A stretch of 64,000 nt of DNA, taken from NCBI RefSeq assembly GCF_030866765.1, contig NZ_CP133017.1:4632001-4696000 (forward strand). The letters are read 5' to 3'. The notes under the pieces were generated by a model. The model was not told the origin of the DNA and did not search any database. It saw only the letters and a program-made list of their open reading frames with translations. Position 1 is the stretch's first letter. Each line of letters starts with the position of its first letter. The position numbers and the translations under genes were made by a program. The DNA is from Paenibacillus silvisoli. GTDB lineage: Bacteria > Bacillota > Bacilli > Paenibacillales > Paenibacillaceae. Positions 50,634-59,342 of this stretch are shown piece after piece.

Positions 50634-52580
50634 CTACTGGCTCCGTCCCGTCAGCAGCGGTTCCGCCGCTTCCTCCGTCCATGGCCCGTTGTAAGTCGGC
50701 TGGTTCACGTAGCGGCTCATGCCGAGCTCGACGCGGATCGAAGCGCCTGGCGCAAGCTCGACCTGCAGCCATTTGCTGCCCACCGCCACAACCTCGGACG
50801 GACCGTCCTCGCCGCCGAGCACCTCCGCCGTCGTAATGTCATGCTCCCCGAAGGTGCCGCCCTGAATGATGACCGTATGCGGCTCGAGCATCGAGGTATT
50901 AACCAAATGCAGCGTCGCGGAAGTATCGCCTAGCCGCTCGACGAGCGCGGCCGTATGCTGCGGCAGCCCAACCCGCTTGCGGTCCGCGTCGAAATAACGG
51001 AACCGGCCGTGCTGGAAGCCGCCATGCGAAATATACATCGGCGCGCCAAGCGTCAGCTGCACGAGGCTTTCCATATAGACCGGGCACAGCTCCTGCCAAA
51101 TATGAATGCTCGAGAAGTCGTCGTCGTTGTAGGACGCCGACCACTGCGCCGGATCGCCCATCGGCGAATCCATCCGGTCGAGCTGCTTCGCGATCAGCTT
51201 GAAATTCGCATCCAAAATCCGGTCCGGATAGTCGGGCAGCTCGCCCGTCATATACCGGAACCACGGCTCCGTATTGCTTATGAAATGCTTCGTATCCCGC
51301 CCTGTCATCGCATCCTTCCCGGAAACGTTCGGAATGACCACATCGTCCCAATTGTAGTTTTTCGGAATGCGGTTGATCCGCTCCAAATCTTCGTCCGCCA
51401 TCGACACCGTCCACAGATAGATCGGATACTTGGCGCTCGCCTCGCGGTAATCGGTCCAGCCCGCGTCAAAATGCTTATAAGGCACGACGGTCTTGCCGTC
51501 TTCCTCCTTGCGCAGCGACCAGTTGATATCAAACTGCTTCCGCGCCAGCTCCAGCTTCTCCCGGTCGCCGGTCAACAGCACCGCGTTCATGACCGCATTC
51601 ACGATCGGCTCGATAACGGTCATGAAGCCATGCGGCCAGCGGTAGCCGTAATAACCGCCCCACCACTTGCCGTCATTGTACTCGCCGATCTCGTCATTCA
51701 GTCCGACATTGTCGGGTATGAGGCCGCCGTTGCGCTCCGCCCGCTCGCACCAGGCTTCCAAGTATTCCAGCACCCATTGCTTGAATTTATCGTCCGCCGT
51801 GTGCAGGAACGCGTTCGCCACAATACCGGTCGCATTCAAATTAAGCGGTACGTCGCCGCGATTCATCCGTTCGTTCATCATGTCGATGAGCCGCGCATAG
51901 ACCTCGTCATTGCTCCAAGGGCATTTGCGCGATGCAAAATCAACGCCGGGAATATCCTCGTACGGAGCGAGATAATGATCCAAAATGCCGCGATGCGTCG
52001 ACCAGTCCTCGGCGTTCACCGTGAACCGCGGTCCTTTGCTGCCGTTCAGCGGGGAGCGGATCAGCTTCTTCTCCTTATCGTAATTCGGCGCTTCCGCGTC
52101 GTCGCCGGTGTACATATTCGCAAACCGGACGGCACGCTGCCTGTCCTTCAATAGAGCCGGACCGGACAACCCGAGAAAATAAACGTATAAATAGCCTTCG
52201 CCATGATGCATCCAATCGTAATACGCGTCAAACTCGCGGTGAATTTGGCCGTATTCCGTCCACTGCCACGTAATGCCTTCCCAAATGCGGCGCGACGCCT
52301 CATGCAGGAAGTCGGCTCCGCCCAACGCGTGCAGCAGCGCCAGATTCATAAACCCTTCATAGGGATCGTCGGAGCCGTCCATCCCCGGCCAATCGGACCG
52401 CCAAATCAGCGTGCCGTCCGGCCTTGTATATTTGGCGATGAATCGTTCCGCGGACTCGTTCAGCAGGTCGAACAATTGGCGCTGTTTCACGGCCCAGCCC
52501 GGCGCCGGACCGCGGCGGGACGCTTTTAGGCTAACTAGAGGCTTCTGTGATTGCGATGGCGAAAGTGGACTTGCTTGCAT
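50634..52580 (-). CDS. Large protein of unknown function, probable alpha/alpha-toroid enzyme
   Basis: A 648-residue cytoplasmic protein without signal peptide or transmembrane helix. The middle (about 200-400) is mainly helical with repeated aromatic and Gly-rich turns such as NDGKWWGGYYGYRWPHG and AFLHTADDKFKQWVLEYLEAW, and the C-terminus (about 560-640) is beta-rich, the layout of (alpha/alpha)6 polysaccharide lyases and glycosidases. I cannot assign a family. It follows an SDR by 40 bp, under a GntR regulator. The ATG at 52580 has AAGGA 10 nt upstream; a GTG three codons earlier abuts that site. An enzyme acting on uronic-acid or other oligosaccharides is a reasonable guess. Confidence 0.75.
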   Translation of the reverse strand: MQASPLSPSQSQKPLVSLKASRRGPAPGWAVKQRQLFDLLNESAERFIAKYTRPDGTLIWRSDWPGMDGSDDPYEGFMNLALLHALGGADFLHEASRRIWEGITWQWTEYGQIHREFDAYYDWMHHGEGYLYVYFLGLSGPALLKDRQRAVRFANMYTGDDAEAPNYDKEKKLIRSPLNGSKGPRFTVNAEDWSTHRGILDHYLAPYEDIPGVDFASRKCPWSNDEVYARLIDMMNERMNRGDVPLNLNATGIVANAFLHTADDKFKQWVLEYLEAWCERAERNGGLIPDNVGLNDEIGEYNDGKWWGGYYGYRWPHGFMTVIEPIVNAVMNAVLLTGDREKLELARKQFDINWSLRKEEDGKTVVPYKHFDAGWTDYREASAKYPIYLWTVSMADEDLERINRIPKNYNWDDVVIPNVSGKDAMTGRDTKHFISNTEPWFRYMTGELPDYPDRILDANFKLIAKQLDRMDSPMGDPAQWSASYNDDDFSSIHIWQELCPVYMESLVQLTLGAPMYISHGGFQHGRFRYFDADRKRVGLPQHTAALVERLGDTSATLHLVNTSMLEPHTVIIQGGTFGEHDITTAEVLGGEDGPSEVVAVGSKWLQVELAPGASIRVELGMSRYVNQPTYNGPWTEEAAEPLLTGRSQ

Positions 52581-52620
52581 ACGATACACATCCTTTTTCG
52601 GATAATAGACCTAATGATGA

Positions 52621-53394
52621 CTACGAATCTCTAAAATTGCCCAGCGTAAAACCGCCCTCGATCGGAATAATGGCCCCGTTCACCCATGAAGCCTCCGGGC
52701 TGACGAGAAACGCGATAGCGCTCGCAATTTGCTCCGGCTTGCCGATCTGAGGATCGACATAGACCCGTTCCGCCGCCAGTCTCGCGGCTTCGGCGTCGCC
52801 GGTCCGCTGCTGGAGCCACTGCTCGATCAGCGGCGTTGCGACGCCGGCAGGCAGCAGCGCATTAAATCGCACGCCTTCCTTGCGCAGCTCCAGCGCAAGT
52901 CCCCGCGTCATATGGTTCAGCGCAGCCTTCATCGTGTCGTACACCAGATTGTCCCGATCGTTGATCAGTCCGTTGATCGAGCTGACGTTCACGACAGCCC
53001 CTTGCACGCCGCGCAAATGCGGCAGCGCCGCCTGAATCAGGAAAAATCCCGCCTTCACATTGACCGCGAACAACCTGTCCCAGTCCTGATGCGTCACATC
53101 GGCGAGCGGCTTGCTGCAAACAAGCGCCGCGTTATTGACGACGATGTCGAGCCGCCCCCATGCGTCCAACGCAGAACGCACAAGCTCGGCAGGCGCGGCC
53201 GGATCGCTAAGATCCGCTTTAACAAACAGCGCTTCGCCCCCGCTGCGGTCAATTTCAGCGACAACCTTCGTGCCGCGTTCCTGATCCCTTCCGGTGACGA
53301 GCACCTTGGCGCCAAGCCCGGCAAGCTTATAAGCCGCGGCTTCCCCGATTCCGCTTGTCGAACCGGTAATGATGGCTGCTTTTCCGGTTAGCAT
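52621..53394 (-). CDS. SDR-family oxidoreductase
   Basis: A 257-residue classical SDR with TGSTSGIGEA, NNAALV, catalytic Ser in NVSSINGL and Tyr-x3-Lys in LVYDTMKAAL. It oxidises or reduces an alcohol, probably a sugar or sugar acid. GGGGGA lies 9 nt before the ATG. It lies 27 bp downstream of the GntR gene and 40 bp upstream of the unknown large protein, so all three form one operon. Confidence 0.92.
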   Translation of the reverse strand: MLTGKAAIITGSTSGIGEAAAYKLAGLGAKVLVTGRDQERGTKVVAEIDRSGGEALFVKADLSDPAAPAELVRSALDAWGRLDIVVNNAALVCSKPLADVTHQDWDRLFAVNVKAGFFLIQAALPHLRGVQGAVVNVSSINGLINDRDNLVYDTMKAALNHMTRGLALELRKEGVRFNALLPAGVATPLIEQWLQQRTGDAEAARLAAERVYVDPQIGKPEQIASAIAFLVSPEASWVNGAIIPIEGGFTLGNFRDS

Positions 53395-53421
53395 TGCGCA
53401 TTCCCCCGTTCCTCACGATCG

Positions 53422-54156
53422 TTAAATCTCGCCGCCGCTTTCGATGATCACATTCAAAATATTTTGCTTCGAAAATGCCAAGTGGGCCGTTACCGCGGTT
53501 TTCGCCACCGCGAAATTCCGTGCGCGCAGCGCATCGTAGATGGCCAAATGCTGCCGGAACGCCAGCTTCGCCATATCCGGCGTCACATGCGGCGCGCCTA
53601 AATTCAAATACCGGTAATTCATAAGCGACTTATAGGTGTCTACATTTTTCAAATTGCCGCTCATTCGGACCAGCTCTAGATGAAATTTGAGGTCAAGGTC
53701 GGACTGCAGCTCCAAATCGATTTCACTCAAGGATCGGCTGGCGAAAGAGTCCGATGCTTTCTCGACAATCGTTTCAAGCGCGCCGAACCGCGCCGCCAGC
53801 TGCTTCTCCTCCATCGCTTGCAGCCGATCTATTGTCCAGCAATCGATCATGAGTCGGCTGTCCATGATGTCATTAACGTTGTCCTCCAGCACCGGATTGA
53901 CGAACGTGCCCACTTTGGACACGGTACGGACGAGACCTTCCGCTTCAAGCCGGTTGAGCGCATCGCGAATCGGCGTCCGGCTGACGCCAAGCTGCTCGGC
54001 AAGCTCCGGAATCAACAGCTTCTCGTTCGCGCCGAAATGCCTCGCCAAAATCCGCTCCTTCAGCACCTGATAGGTTTGGTCCCAAACATTGGCGACGACG
54101 AGCTTCGATAACGGACGCTGCCGGGATGGGCGCTCCTGTTCCTCCGGAACCTTCAT
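53422..54156 (-). CDS. GntR-family regulator (FadR subgroup)
   Basis: A 244-residue regulator: an N-terminal winged helix with LLIPELAEQLGVSRTPIRDAL and GLVRTVSKVGTFV, then an all-helical FCD effector domain with metal-type His residues (DLKFHLELVR, FRQHLAIYDA). GGAGG lies 8 nt before the ATG at 54156; a TTG further upstream in frame is not needed. A 23-bp palindrome at 54183-54205, just after its own predicted promoter, suggests autoregulation of the GntR-SDR-unknown operon by a sugar acid or similar ligand. Confidence 0.93.
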   Translation of the reverse strand: MKVPEEQERPSRQRPLSKLVVANVWDQTYQVLKERILARHFGANEKLLIPELAEQLGVSRTPIRDALNRLEAEGLVRTVSKVGTFVNPVLEDNVNDIMDSRLMIDCWTIDRLQAMEEKQLAARFGALETIVEKASDSFASRSLSEIDLELQSDLDLKFHLELVRMSGNLKNVDTYKSLMNYRYLNLGAPHVTPDMAKLAFRQHLAIYDALRARNFAVAKTAVTAHLAFSKQNILNVIIESGGEI

Positions 54157-54182
54157 GCGCTTGACCTCCAATGGTATGTAGA

Positions 54183-54236
54183 ATGTTGTATGATGTATAC
54201 AACATTAATCGTACCGAAGCCCATCCTATCCGTCAA
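54183..54236 (-). promoter_or_regulatory. GntR promoter and operator
   Basis: Minus strand promoter TTGACG (54236-54231), 17 bp, TACGAT (54213-54208). The palindrome with arms ATGTTGTAT and ATACAACAT around a 5-bp centre lies at 54183-54205, immediately downstream, where a bound repressor would block transcription. Confidence 0.78.
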
Positions 54237-54261
54237 TCCATTTTTTCTCAATTGGAACGCG

Positions 54262-54299
54262 AAAAACCCGTCAGAAGAGCACTCCCCTCCCGACGGGTT
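54262..54299 (-). terminator. Terminator of the 6PGDH-like/Gfo operon
   Basis: Minus strand: AACCCGTC pairs with GACGGGTT around a loop of about 19 nt, followed by T residues. Confidence 0.82.
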
Positions 54300-54413
54300 A
54301 AGCCATCGTATTTGCTGCTTATTAGCTGCCGATTTCAGATCTTAGTCCCGATCATTTCCCCGGAAATATTTTCGACAAAATGAGCCGCGACCGGCATGTC
54401 GAACCAATCGAAA

Positions 54414-55451
54414 TCAGAGCTCGATCGTCCTTTGCTTCGCGGCGCTCTCATACACCGAGAATGTCATCCGGAGCGTAATCAAATTATCCTCGCCGCTCGT
54501 TTGAAACGGCTCCCCGCTATTCAAGCAGGCGATAAAATGCGATTGCAGCCGGAAATGGCTCTCCTCATGATCGAGCGTCGTCTGCGCCTTCACGATCCGC
54601 TCTGACCCGCCATTGCGGGAAACTACGGCAATCGTGCCGTCCGTATACAGCTTTAACGTTCCTTCGCTGCCGTCGATGACCAGCTGCTCCAGATGGACAG
54701 GTCCGACCTGATCGCCAAGCGGACGGTCCAGCTTTTGCCGGGTTGCCCAGCTCATGTCCAAGAAGCCGTAAAATCCGTCATGGCCCAGCAGCACAAGACC
54801 GCTGTCCTCGCCCACGATATGATCGCTGACGCGCGTCAGTTCGGCCGTCAACCGACGCGGCGTTCCGAACAGGAACCGCCACGTATCGAACCAATGGACG
54901 CCCATCTCGTAAAATAACAGCCTCGGCATCGTGCGGAAGAACGGCTGCGGCAGCTCTACGCCCGGCTCCATGCGCGGGGTGTAATAGTCCGTATGGATAT
55001 ATCGCGCGACATGAAGCTTCCCCAGCTCTCCGCTGTCGATCACGCTTTTGATCGTTTGAAACGGATCCAGCCAGCGCCAATTTTCCGTCACCATGAGTCT
55101 GACCCCGCAGCGCTCCGCGACCGCCACCATCTCCTCGGCGTCCTCAAGCGAAGGCGCGAACGGCTTCTGGCACATGATATGCTTGCCGGCCAGCGCAGCC
55201 TTGCGAACAAATTCAAGATGCGTTTCCGGCCCTGTCACGATATCGATGATATCCACGTCAGCTCCGGCCAGCATGTCGTCCAAGCTCGTATACAGCCGAT
55301 CCGAAGATACATCGTATTTCTGCCCGGCTTTCGTTAATTTCTCCTGCGACCTGTTGCATAGCGCCGTCACCTGCACGCCAGGGATTCGGCTCCACGCCTG
55401 CAAATGTTTTTCCGACCAGAAGCCCGTTCCGACTAAGCCAACCTTCCACAT
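54414..55451 (-). CDS. Gfo/Idh/MocA-family oxidoreductase
   Basis: A 345-residue dehydrogenase with GLVGTGFWSEKHLQAW as the Rossmann motif, HIMCQKPFAPS where the usual Glu of EKP is replaced by Gln, and YEMGVHWFDTWRFLFG. The Gln substitution is uncommon. GGAGGT lies 7 nt before the ATG. It is 32 bp downstream of the 6PGDH-like gene and likely acts in the same pathway. Confidence 0.9.
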   Translation of the reverse strand: MWKVGLVGTGFWSEKHLQAWSRIPGVQVTALCNRSQEKLTKAGQKYDVSSDRLYTSLDDMLAGADVDIIDIVTGPETHLEFVRKAALAGKHIMCQKPFAPSLEDAEEMVAVAERCGVRLMVTENWRWLDPFQTIKSVIDSGELGKLHVARYIHTDYYTPRMEPGVELPQPFFRTMPRLLFYEMGVHWFDTWRFLFGTPRRLTAELTRVSDHIVGEDSGLVLLGHDGFYGFLDMSWATRQKLDRPLGDQVGPVHLEQLVIDGSEGTLKLYTDGTIAVVSRNGGSERIVKAQTTLDHEESHFRLQSHFIACLNSGEPFQTSGEDNLITLRMTFSVYESAAKQRTIEL

Positions 55452-55483
55452 CCATGCTACCTCCCCGTTCGCCAGCCCAGCCC

Positions 55484-56350
55484 TTATTTCAAAGCAGGCT
55501 TCTCATCCAAATGCAGCATCAGTCGCAGCACTTCATCCAGCGACTCCTTCGTAAATACCTGCTTCCAATCCGGTTTGAAAATCTTCTCATGGCCGTATTC
55601 GATCGCGATCTTCGCCGCATCGGAGAACGGATTGACATTATTGAAGGCAATGGCGAGCGGAATCTGGATATGGCCGAGCATGAACGATCGTGCTGCCGCC
55701 TCCGGCACGCCCATGCGGATGACTTCATCCATCGCTTCCTTCATGATGCACGCGGCCGCGGCCGCTACGACCTCGGCAGCCGCCGGCTCCAGCAGCGCCA
55801 TATGCTCGACCGTAATCCGGTGGCATTGGACAACCGGCGCGAACATGCGGATGCAGATTTGCTCCGCCAGCGCAAAACGTTCCTCATCGCCCTGCTGCAG
55901 CGCGATGACGATATCCTGCTTCGCCGCGATGCCTCCGAACATGTCTTGACGCGCTTCCGGCGTATCCTGCTCTTCGAACAAAGCCGGATGGCACGGGTGC
56001 GTCACGACGAAGGTGCAGTCGTCGCGCAACGTCACCTGTCCTGCGTAGGCGGCAGCCGGATCCAACAAAATCAAGGTCGCGCCCGGCTGCAGCTGCGGCA
56101 CGATCTTCTCGCTGAGCGGGCCGATCACCGCATCCGGTACGGCAAGAATGACAAAATCGGCGGTCGCGAGCACCTCTTCGTTCGGCGTAATGGCCAGCCC
56201 TCGCTGGGCAATCCGGGCTTTACCGTTCTCCGCCTGCTCGCAGAGCAGAAGCCGATAGTCCGTCTTAATCAGATTGTCCGTAATCCGGCATCCCATCTTG
56301 CCGCCTGCGCCGATAACGGCAATTGTCATTTCGTTCGGCTGAATGTTCAT
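55484..56350 (-). CDS. 6-phosphogluconate-dehydrogenase-like NAD-binding oxidoreductase
   Basis: A 288-residue protein. The Rossmann motif is AVIGAGGKMGCRI; the C-terminal half is helical with EHMALLEPAAAEVVAAAAAC and ends with a conserved basic/aromatic stretch (YGHEKIFKPDWKQVF). This fits proteins with a phosphogluconate-dehydrogenase-type C-terminal domain; sugar-acid oxidoisomerases such as those of apionate catabolism belong to this group, but that link is only suggestive. GAGGTG lies 8 nt before the ATG. It leads the operon with the Gfo/Idh/MocA gene and is divergent from the TIM-barrel gene. Confidence 0.8.
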   Translation of the reverse strand: MNIQPNEMTIAVIGAGGKMGCRITDNLIKTDYRLLLCEQAENGKARIAQRGLAITPNEEVLATADFVILAVPDAVIGPLSEKIVPQLQPGATLILLDPAAAYAGQVTLRDDCTFVVTHPCHPALFEEQDTPEARQDMFGGIAAKQDIVIALQQGDEERFALAEQICIRMFAPVVQCHRITVEHMALLEPAAAEVVAAAAACIMKEAMDEVIRMGVPEAAARSFMLGHIQIPLAIAFNNVNPFSDAAKIAIEYGHEKIFKPDWKQVFTKESLDEVLRLMLHLDEKPALK

Positions 56351-56390
56351 CTGTCACGCACCTCGATCTCATAGATTACTAGCTAAAACT

Positions 56391-56434
56391 AGCATAACGG
56401 AATGCCATCCATCATTCAATACAAAATGTATACA
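56391..56434. promoter_or_regulatory. Divergent promoter region with TGTATACA palindrome
   Basis: Minus strand promoter TTGAAT (56419-56414), 17 bp, TATGCT (56396-56391) for the 6PGDH-like gene. TGTATACA at 56427-56434, within ATACAAAATGTATACAATAC, is a likely site for the GntR protein encoded downstream on the plus strand. A TATAAT at about 56442 is a possible plus-strand -10. Confidence 0.5.
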
Positions 56435-56509
56435 ATACATATATAATTATTGCCGATCGTTGTAATTCCTGCTATTCTAAGTTCACAAACGCTAAGGGGG
56501 ACGGAAGAA

Positions 56510-57367
56510 ATGAGACTTGGACTTAGCTCTTTCACCTTCACGTGGGCGATCGGCATTCCCGGCTACGATCGGCCGGCAGAACCGCTTACCCATGAAGGGC
56601 TTGTCAGAATGACGCATAGGCACGGCCTGAATCTGGCGCAAATCGCCGACAATTTGCCGCTTCATCCGCTTTCGCAAGACGAGCTGCTCCGCTTGAAGCA
56701 AACCGCGGATGAGCTGCGCGTATCCATTGAAGTAGGCACGCGCGGCACCGAGCCCGAGCTTCTGATCGCCTACCTGGAAATCGCCCAAACGCTGGGCTCG
56801 CCGATTGTACGAACTATTATCACGACTGCCGATCTCGCGGCGGCCGAGCAGCATCTCCGCCAGGTGCTTCCCGCATTCGAAGAGGCGAATATTACGCTCG
56901 CGATCGAAAATCATGGCTTGCATACGACACGCCAGCTGGTACAATTATTTGAGAGCTTGAACCATCCCTACGTCGGCTGCTGCCTGGATACGGTCAATTC
57001 CTTCGGCGCGCTGGAGAGTCCCGGGCATGTCATTCAACGGCTCGTCCCCTATCTCGCGAATTTGCATATCAAGGACTTCGAGATTAAACGCGTCGATCAT
57101 CAGCTGGGCTTTACGATTCTCGGAACGCCGGCAGGCGCGGGACGGCTTGATTACGAGCTGCTGCGCGAAACGATCGAAGCGCACGGCAAGAGCGGCGCCT
57201 CGGCCATACTCGAGCTTTGGACGCCGTTTACGGAGTCTGTCGAACGGACAATCGAGCTGGAGAGAAGCTGGATGGAGCAGAGCATCGCGTATTTGAAATC
57301 CATTCATTTTATAGAAGAGAAGGAAAATGGCCATGGCAACCATCACATTGAAAGAGAAAGCGTATGA
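56510..57367 (+). CDS. Sugar phosphate isomerase/epimerase-like TIM barrel
   Basis: A 285-residue xylose-isomerase-like TIM barrel. Candidate metal ligands lie in LAIENHGLH (Glu), CCLDTVNSF (Asp), NLHIKDFE (His) and AILELWTPF (Glu). The start is ATG 56510 with GGGGGA about 9 nt upstream; the open frame upstream (to 56450) lies in the promoter region. Its end overlaps the GntR gene by 35 nt. It is divergent from the 6PGDH-like and Gfo/Idh/MocA genes and is probably part of the same pathway. Confidence 0.9.
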   Translation: MRLGLSSFTFTWAIGIPGYDRPAEPLTHEGLVRMTHRHGLNLAQIADNLPLHPLSQDELLRLKQTADELRVSIEVGTRGTEPELLIAYLEIAQTLGSPIVRTIITTADLAAAEQHLRQVLPAFEEANITLAIENHGLHTTRQLVQLFESLNHPYVGCCLDTVNSFGALESPGHVIQRLVPYLANLHIKDFEIKRVDHQLGFTILGTPAGAGRLDYELLRETIEAHGKSGASAILELWTPFTESVERTIELERSWMEQSIAYLKSIHFIEEKENGHGNHHIERESV

Positions 57368-57968
57368 CCAGCTGCGAGCCTATATATTAGAAGGAACCAT
57401 TAATTCCAACGAGCAGCTGACGGAAAAATATTTGGTCGAGCTGCTGCAGATGAGCCGCACGCCGATCCGATCCGCGCTGGAAAAGCTGGCCGCCGAAGGT
57501 CTGCTCAACATCGCGCCGAACAAAGGGCTTAGCCTCCCGGAGCTGTCGCTGCAGCGCGTTGCGGATTTTTTCGATTTTCGGATCGCGCTGGAAGGATACA
57601 TCGTTCAGAAGCTGTGCAGCCGTAAGCTGCCGCAGGAGGAGATCGCTTGGTTCCGCGAAAATTTGCGGATTCAGGAGGAAACGGCCGGTCAGCACGATTA
57701 TTTGACGTTCACGCATGCCGATTATGAATTTCACCGCCGCCTCGCCCTCGTCTACGAGAACACGGAGATGGTGCAGATGATGGACAGCCTGCAGGACCGG
57801 CTGTTTCAAATGGCGCTGAAGGTGCTTCGCAAGGACAAGAACCGGATCGAAAATTCGTACCGCGATCATTTGGACATCTTCGAGCTCATTCTCGCCGGCC
57901 ATGCGGAGGAAGCCAAGCGGCGGATGATCGAGCATTTGGAGTACGGTGCGCGGATATTGGTGTTGTAA
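57333..57968 (+). CDS. GntR-family regulator (FadR subgroup)
   Basis: A 211-residue regulator: winged helix with YLVELLQMSRTPIRSALEKL and LLNIAPNKGLSLPEL, then a helical FCD domain (TFTHADYEFHRRLALVY, SYRDHLDIFELI). AAGGA lies 8 nt before the ATG at 57333; another ATG two codons earlier is too close to it. The 35-nt overlap with the TIM-barrel gene shows they are co-transcribed. It probably represses its own operon and the divergent one through the TGTATACA site near 56427. Confidence 0.92.
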   Translation: MATITLKEKAYDQLRAYILEGTINSNEQLTEKYLVELLQMSRTPIRSALEKLAAEGLLNIAPNKGLSLPELSLQRVADFFDFRIALEGYIVQKLCSRKLPQEEIAWFRENLRIQEETAGQHDYLTFTHADYEFHRRLALVYENTEMVQMMDSLQDRLFQMALKVLRKDKNRIENSYRDHLDIFELILAGHAEEAKRRMIEHLEYGARILVL

Positions 57969-58111
57969 GGAATAAGGGCTGTCTTTCGGTCGCATCATGC
58001 GGCTTGGGAGGCAGCCTTTCTCGTACCTACCGGACATGCGCCAATACGGGCTCGCTGAATGGGACATATCATAGACCAGCAGCGTTTGGAGCGGAGGAGG
58101 CGGACGGCGGG

Positions 58112-58330
58112 ATGGCATGCTGGATCGGGAAAGTCGTCATTATACGCAATAACGGCACTATCCTGTTCGGCAACGCCGATATTTTGCCGATTATCGGCGA
58201 AAATCCGGAAGAAGAGCAGGAAGCGGAAGAAGAACTCGACGGCGAGGACGTCGTCGTCGACGAGCCGGTGAATGCCAACCGGAAGAAGCGCAAGAAGGCC
58301 GGCGGCAAGGGGAAGGCAAAGAAGAAGTGA
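58112..58330 (+). CDS. Small charged protein of unknown function
   Basis: A 72-residue protein: a short hydrophobic beta-like start (MACWIGKVVIIRNNGTILFG), an acidic middle (about 12 Glu/Asp in 20 residues) and a Lys/Arg/Gly tail ending GKAKKK. GC-rich codon use matches its neighbours. GGAGG lies 11 nt before the ATG, so the start is uncertain. A hairpin follows the stop. I do not recognise it. The region 57969-58111 before it shows no promoter I can name. Confidence 0.5.
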   Translation: MACWIGKVVIIRNNGTILFGNADILPIIGENPEEEQEAEEELDGEDVVVDEPVNANRKKRKKAGGKGKAKKK

Positions 58331-58350
58331 ACGGCGGTCGTTTCGTCAGG

Positions 58351-58374
58351 CTAACGGACTTGGATGTCCGTTAG
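58351..58374. repeat. CTAACGGAC hairpin
   Basis: CTAACGGAC and GTCCGTTAG pair around a 6-nt loop. Same family as the hairpins at 49195-49267. Confidence 0.7.
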
Positions 58375-58381
58375 AGATAAA

Positions 58382-58406
58382 GAGACCAGCGCTTCGCGCT
58401 GATCTC
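58382..58406 (-). terminator. Terminator between convergent genes
   Basis: GAGACCAGCGC pairs with GCGCTGATCTC around TTC (one C-A mismatch). T-rich sequence follows on the minus strand; it ends the isomerase operon and may also serve the small protein gene. Confidence 0.75.
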
Positions 58407-58433
58407 CTCTCCTTTACTCGACGGACAAGCCTC

Positions 58434-59279
58434 TCACACGAACCGCAATCCCACTGCCTCAGCCGTCGAACGAATATACCCCGCCGCCAGCCCATACTCC
58501 TCCTCGTTGTCCAAATGCTCCAGCATGAGCGGCACGTCGCGGTCCAGTTTCGCCAGCTGGCGCAAATATTGCGCATAGTCGAGCTTGCCGAGACCCGGAC
58601 GCTTCTCATCCAGATGCACCATCATGGACGCGCCGAGCACGATATCTTTGGCATGGCAGCTGCGAATATAACGGCCGAGCTTGGCGAAGCATTCCTCCAG
58701 CAGCGCGCTGTTGCCGTAGAAGAGCTGCGGACTCGTCACGATATTGACCGGATCGAGATGCACGGCGAACGCCTTGCGGTCAATGGCGCGAATGAGGTCG
58801 AGGTAGCTGTCGACGGTGTCGGGGTACATCCACGGCATCATTTCGAGCGTATAATAAGTGCGCTCCGGCTGCACATGATCGATGATGTCGCGGACGGTAT
58901 CGACGATCAGCGCGAAGGTGTCCGCCGTCAAATTCGCCGGGTCGTGGCCATCCCACTGCTCGCCTCGCGATCCGGCGATATTGACGCAGCACAGCGCCCC
59001 GGCAAGCTCCGCCGTCTCCAGCTTCTTCTTGCAATAGCTGATCGCCTGCCTCGCTGCCTCCGGATCTTGGCTGAGCGGATTGCTCCACGCGCCAACCTCG
59101 GCGATGACAAGATCGGCTCCCGCCGCGACGCGTACATAATCCTCAATTAATGACGGATCGTCAACATCGGGAAAATAGGCGGCCGAATAGCCGCGCACCT
59201 CATGCGCCGCGACCCATTTTTGCGGATCAAGCTTTTCCTTTGCGATAATCGGACCTCCGAGCCTCATGGAAAACACCAT
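58434..59279 (-). CDS. Sugar phosphate isomerase/epimerase-like TIM barrel
   Basis: A 281-residue xylose-isomerase-like TIM barrel with candidate metal ligands in YTLEMMPWMYP (Glu), AVHLDPVNIV (Asp), RSCHAKDIVL (His) and PLMLEHLD (Glu). Three starts are possible: ATG 59279, GTG 59276 and ATG 59267 (MRLGGPII); GAGAGG is closest to the first two. It follows the GHL6-like gene by 63 bp and is probably in the same operon. Confidence 0.88.
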   Translation of the reverse strand: MVFSMRLGGPIIAKEKLDPQKWVAAHEVRGYSAAYFPDVDDPSLIEDYVRVAAGADLVIAEVGAWSNPLSQDPEAARQAISYCKKKLETAELAGALCCVNIAGSRGEQWDGHDPANLTADTFALIVDTVRDIIDHVQPERTYYTLEMMPWMYPDTVDSYLDLIRAIDRKAFAVHLDPVNIVTSPQLFYGNSALLEECFAKLGRYIRSCHAKDIVLGASMMVHLDEKRPGLGKLDYAQYLRQLAKLDRDVPLMLEHLDNEEEYGLAAGYIRSTAEAVGLRFV

Positions 59280-59342
59280 TCCTCTCTGTCATTTTTTACC
59301 TGAGGAATGTATTCCATGAAGACGGTGCCAATTCCTTCAACT

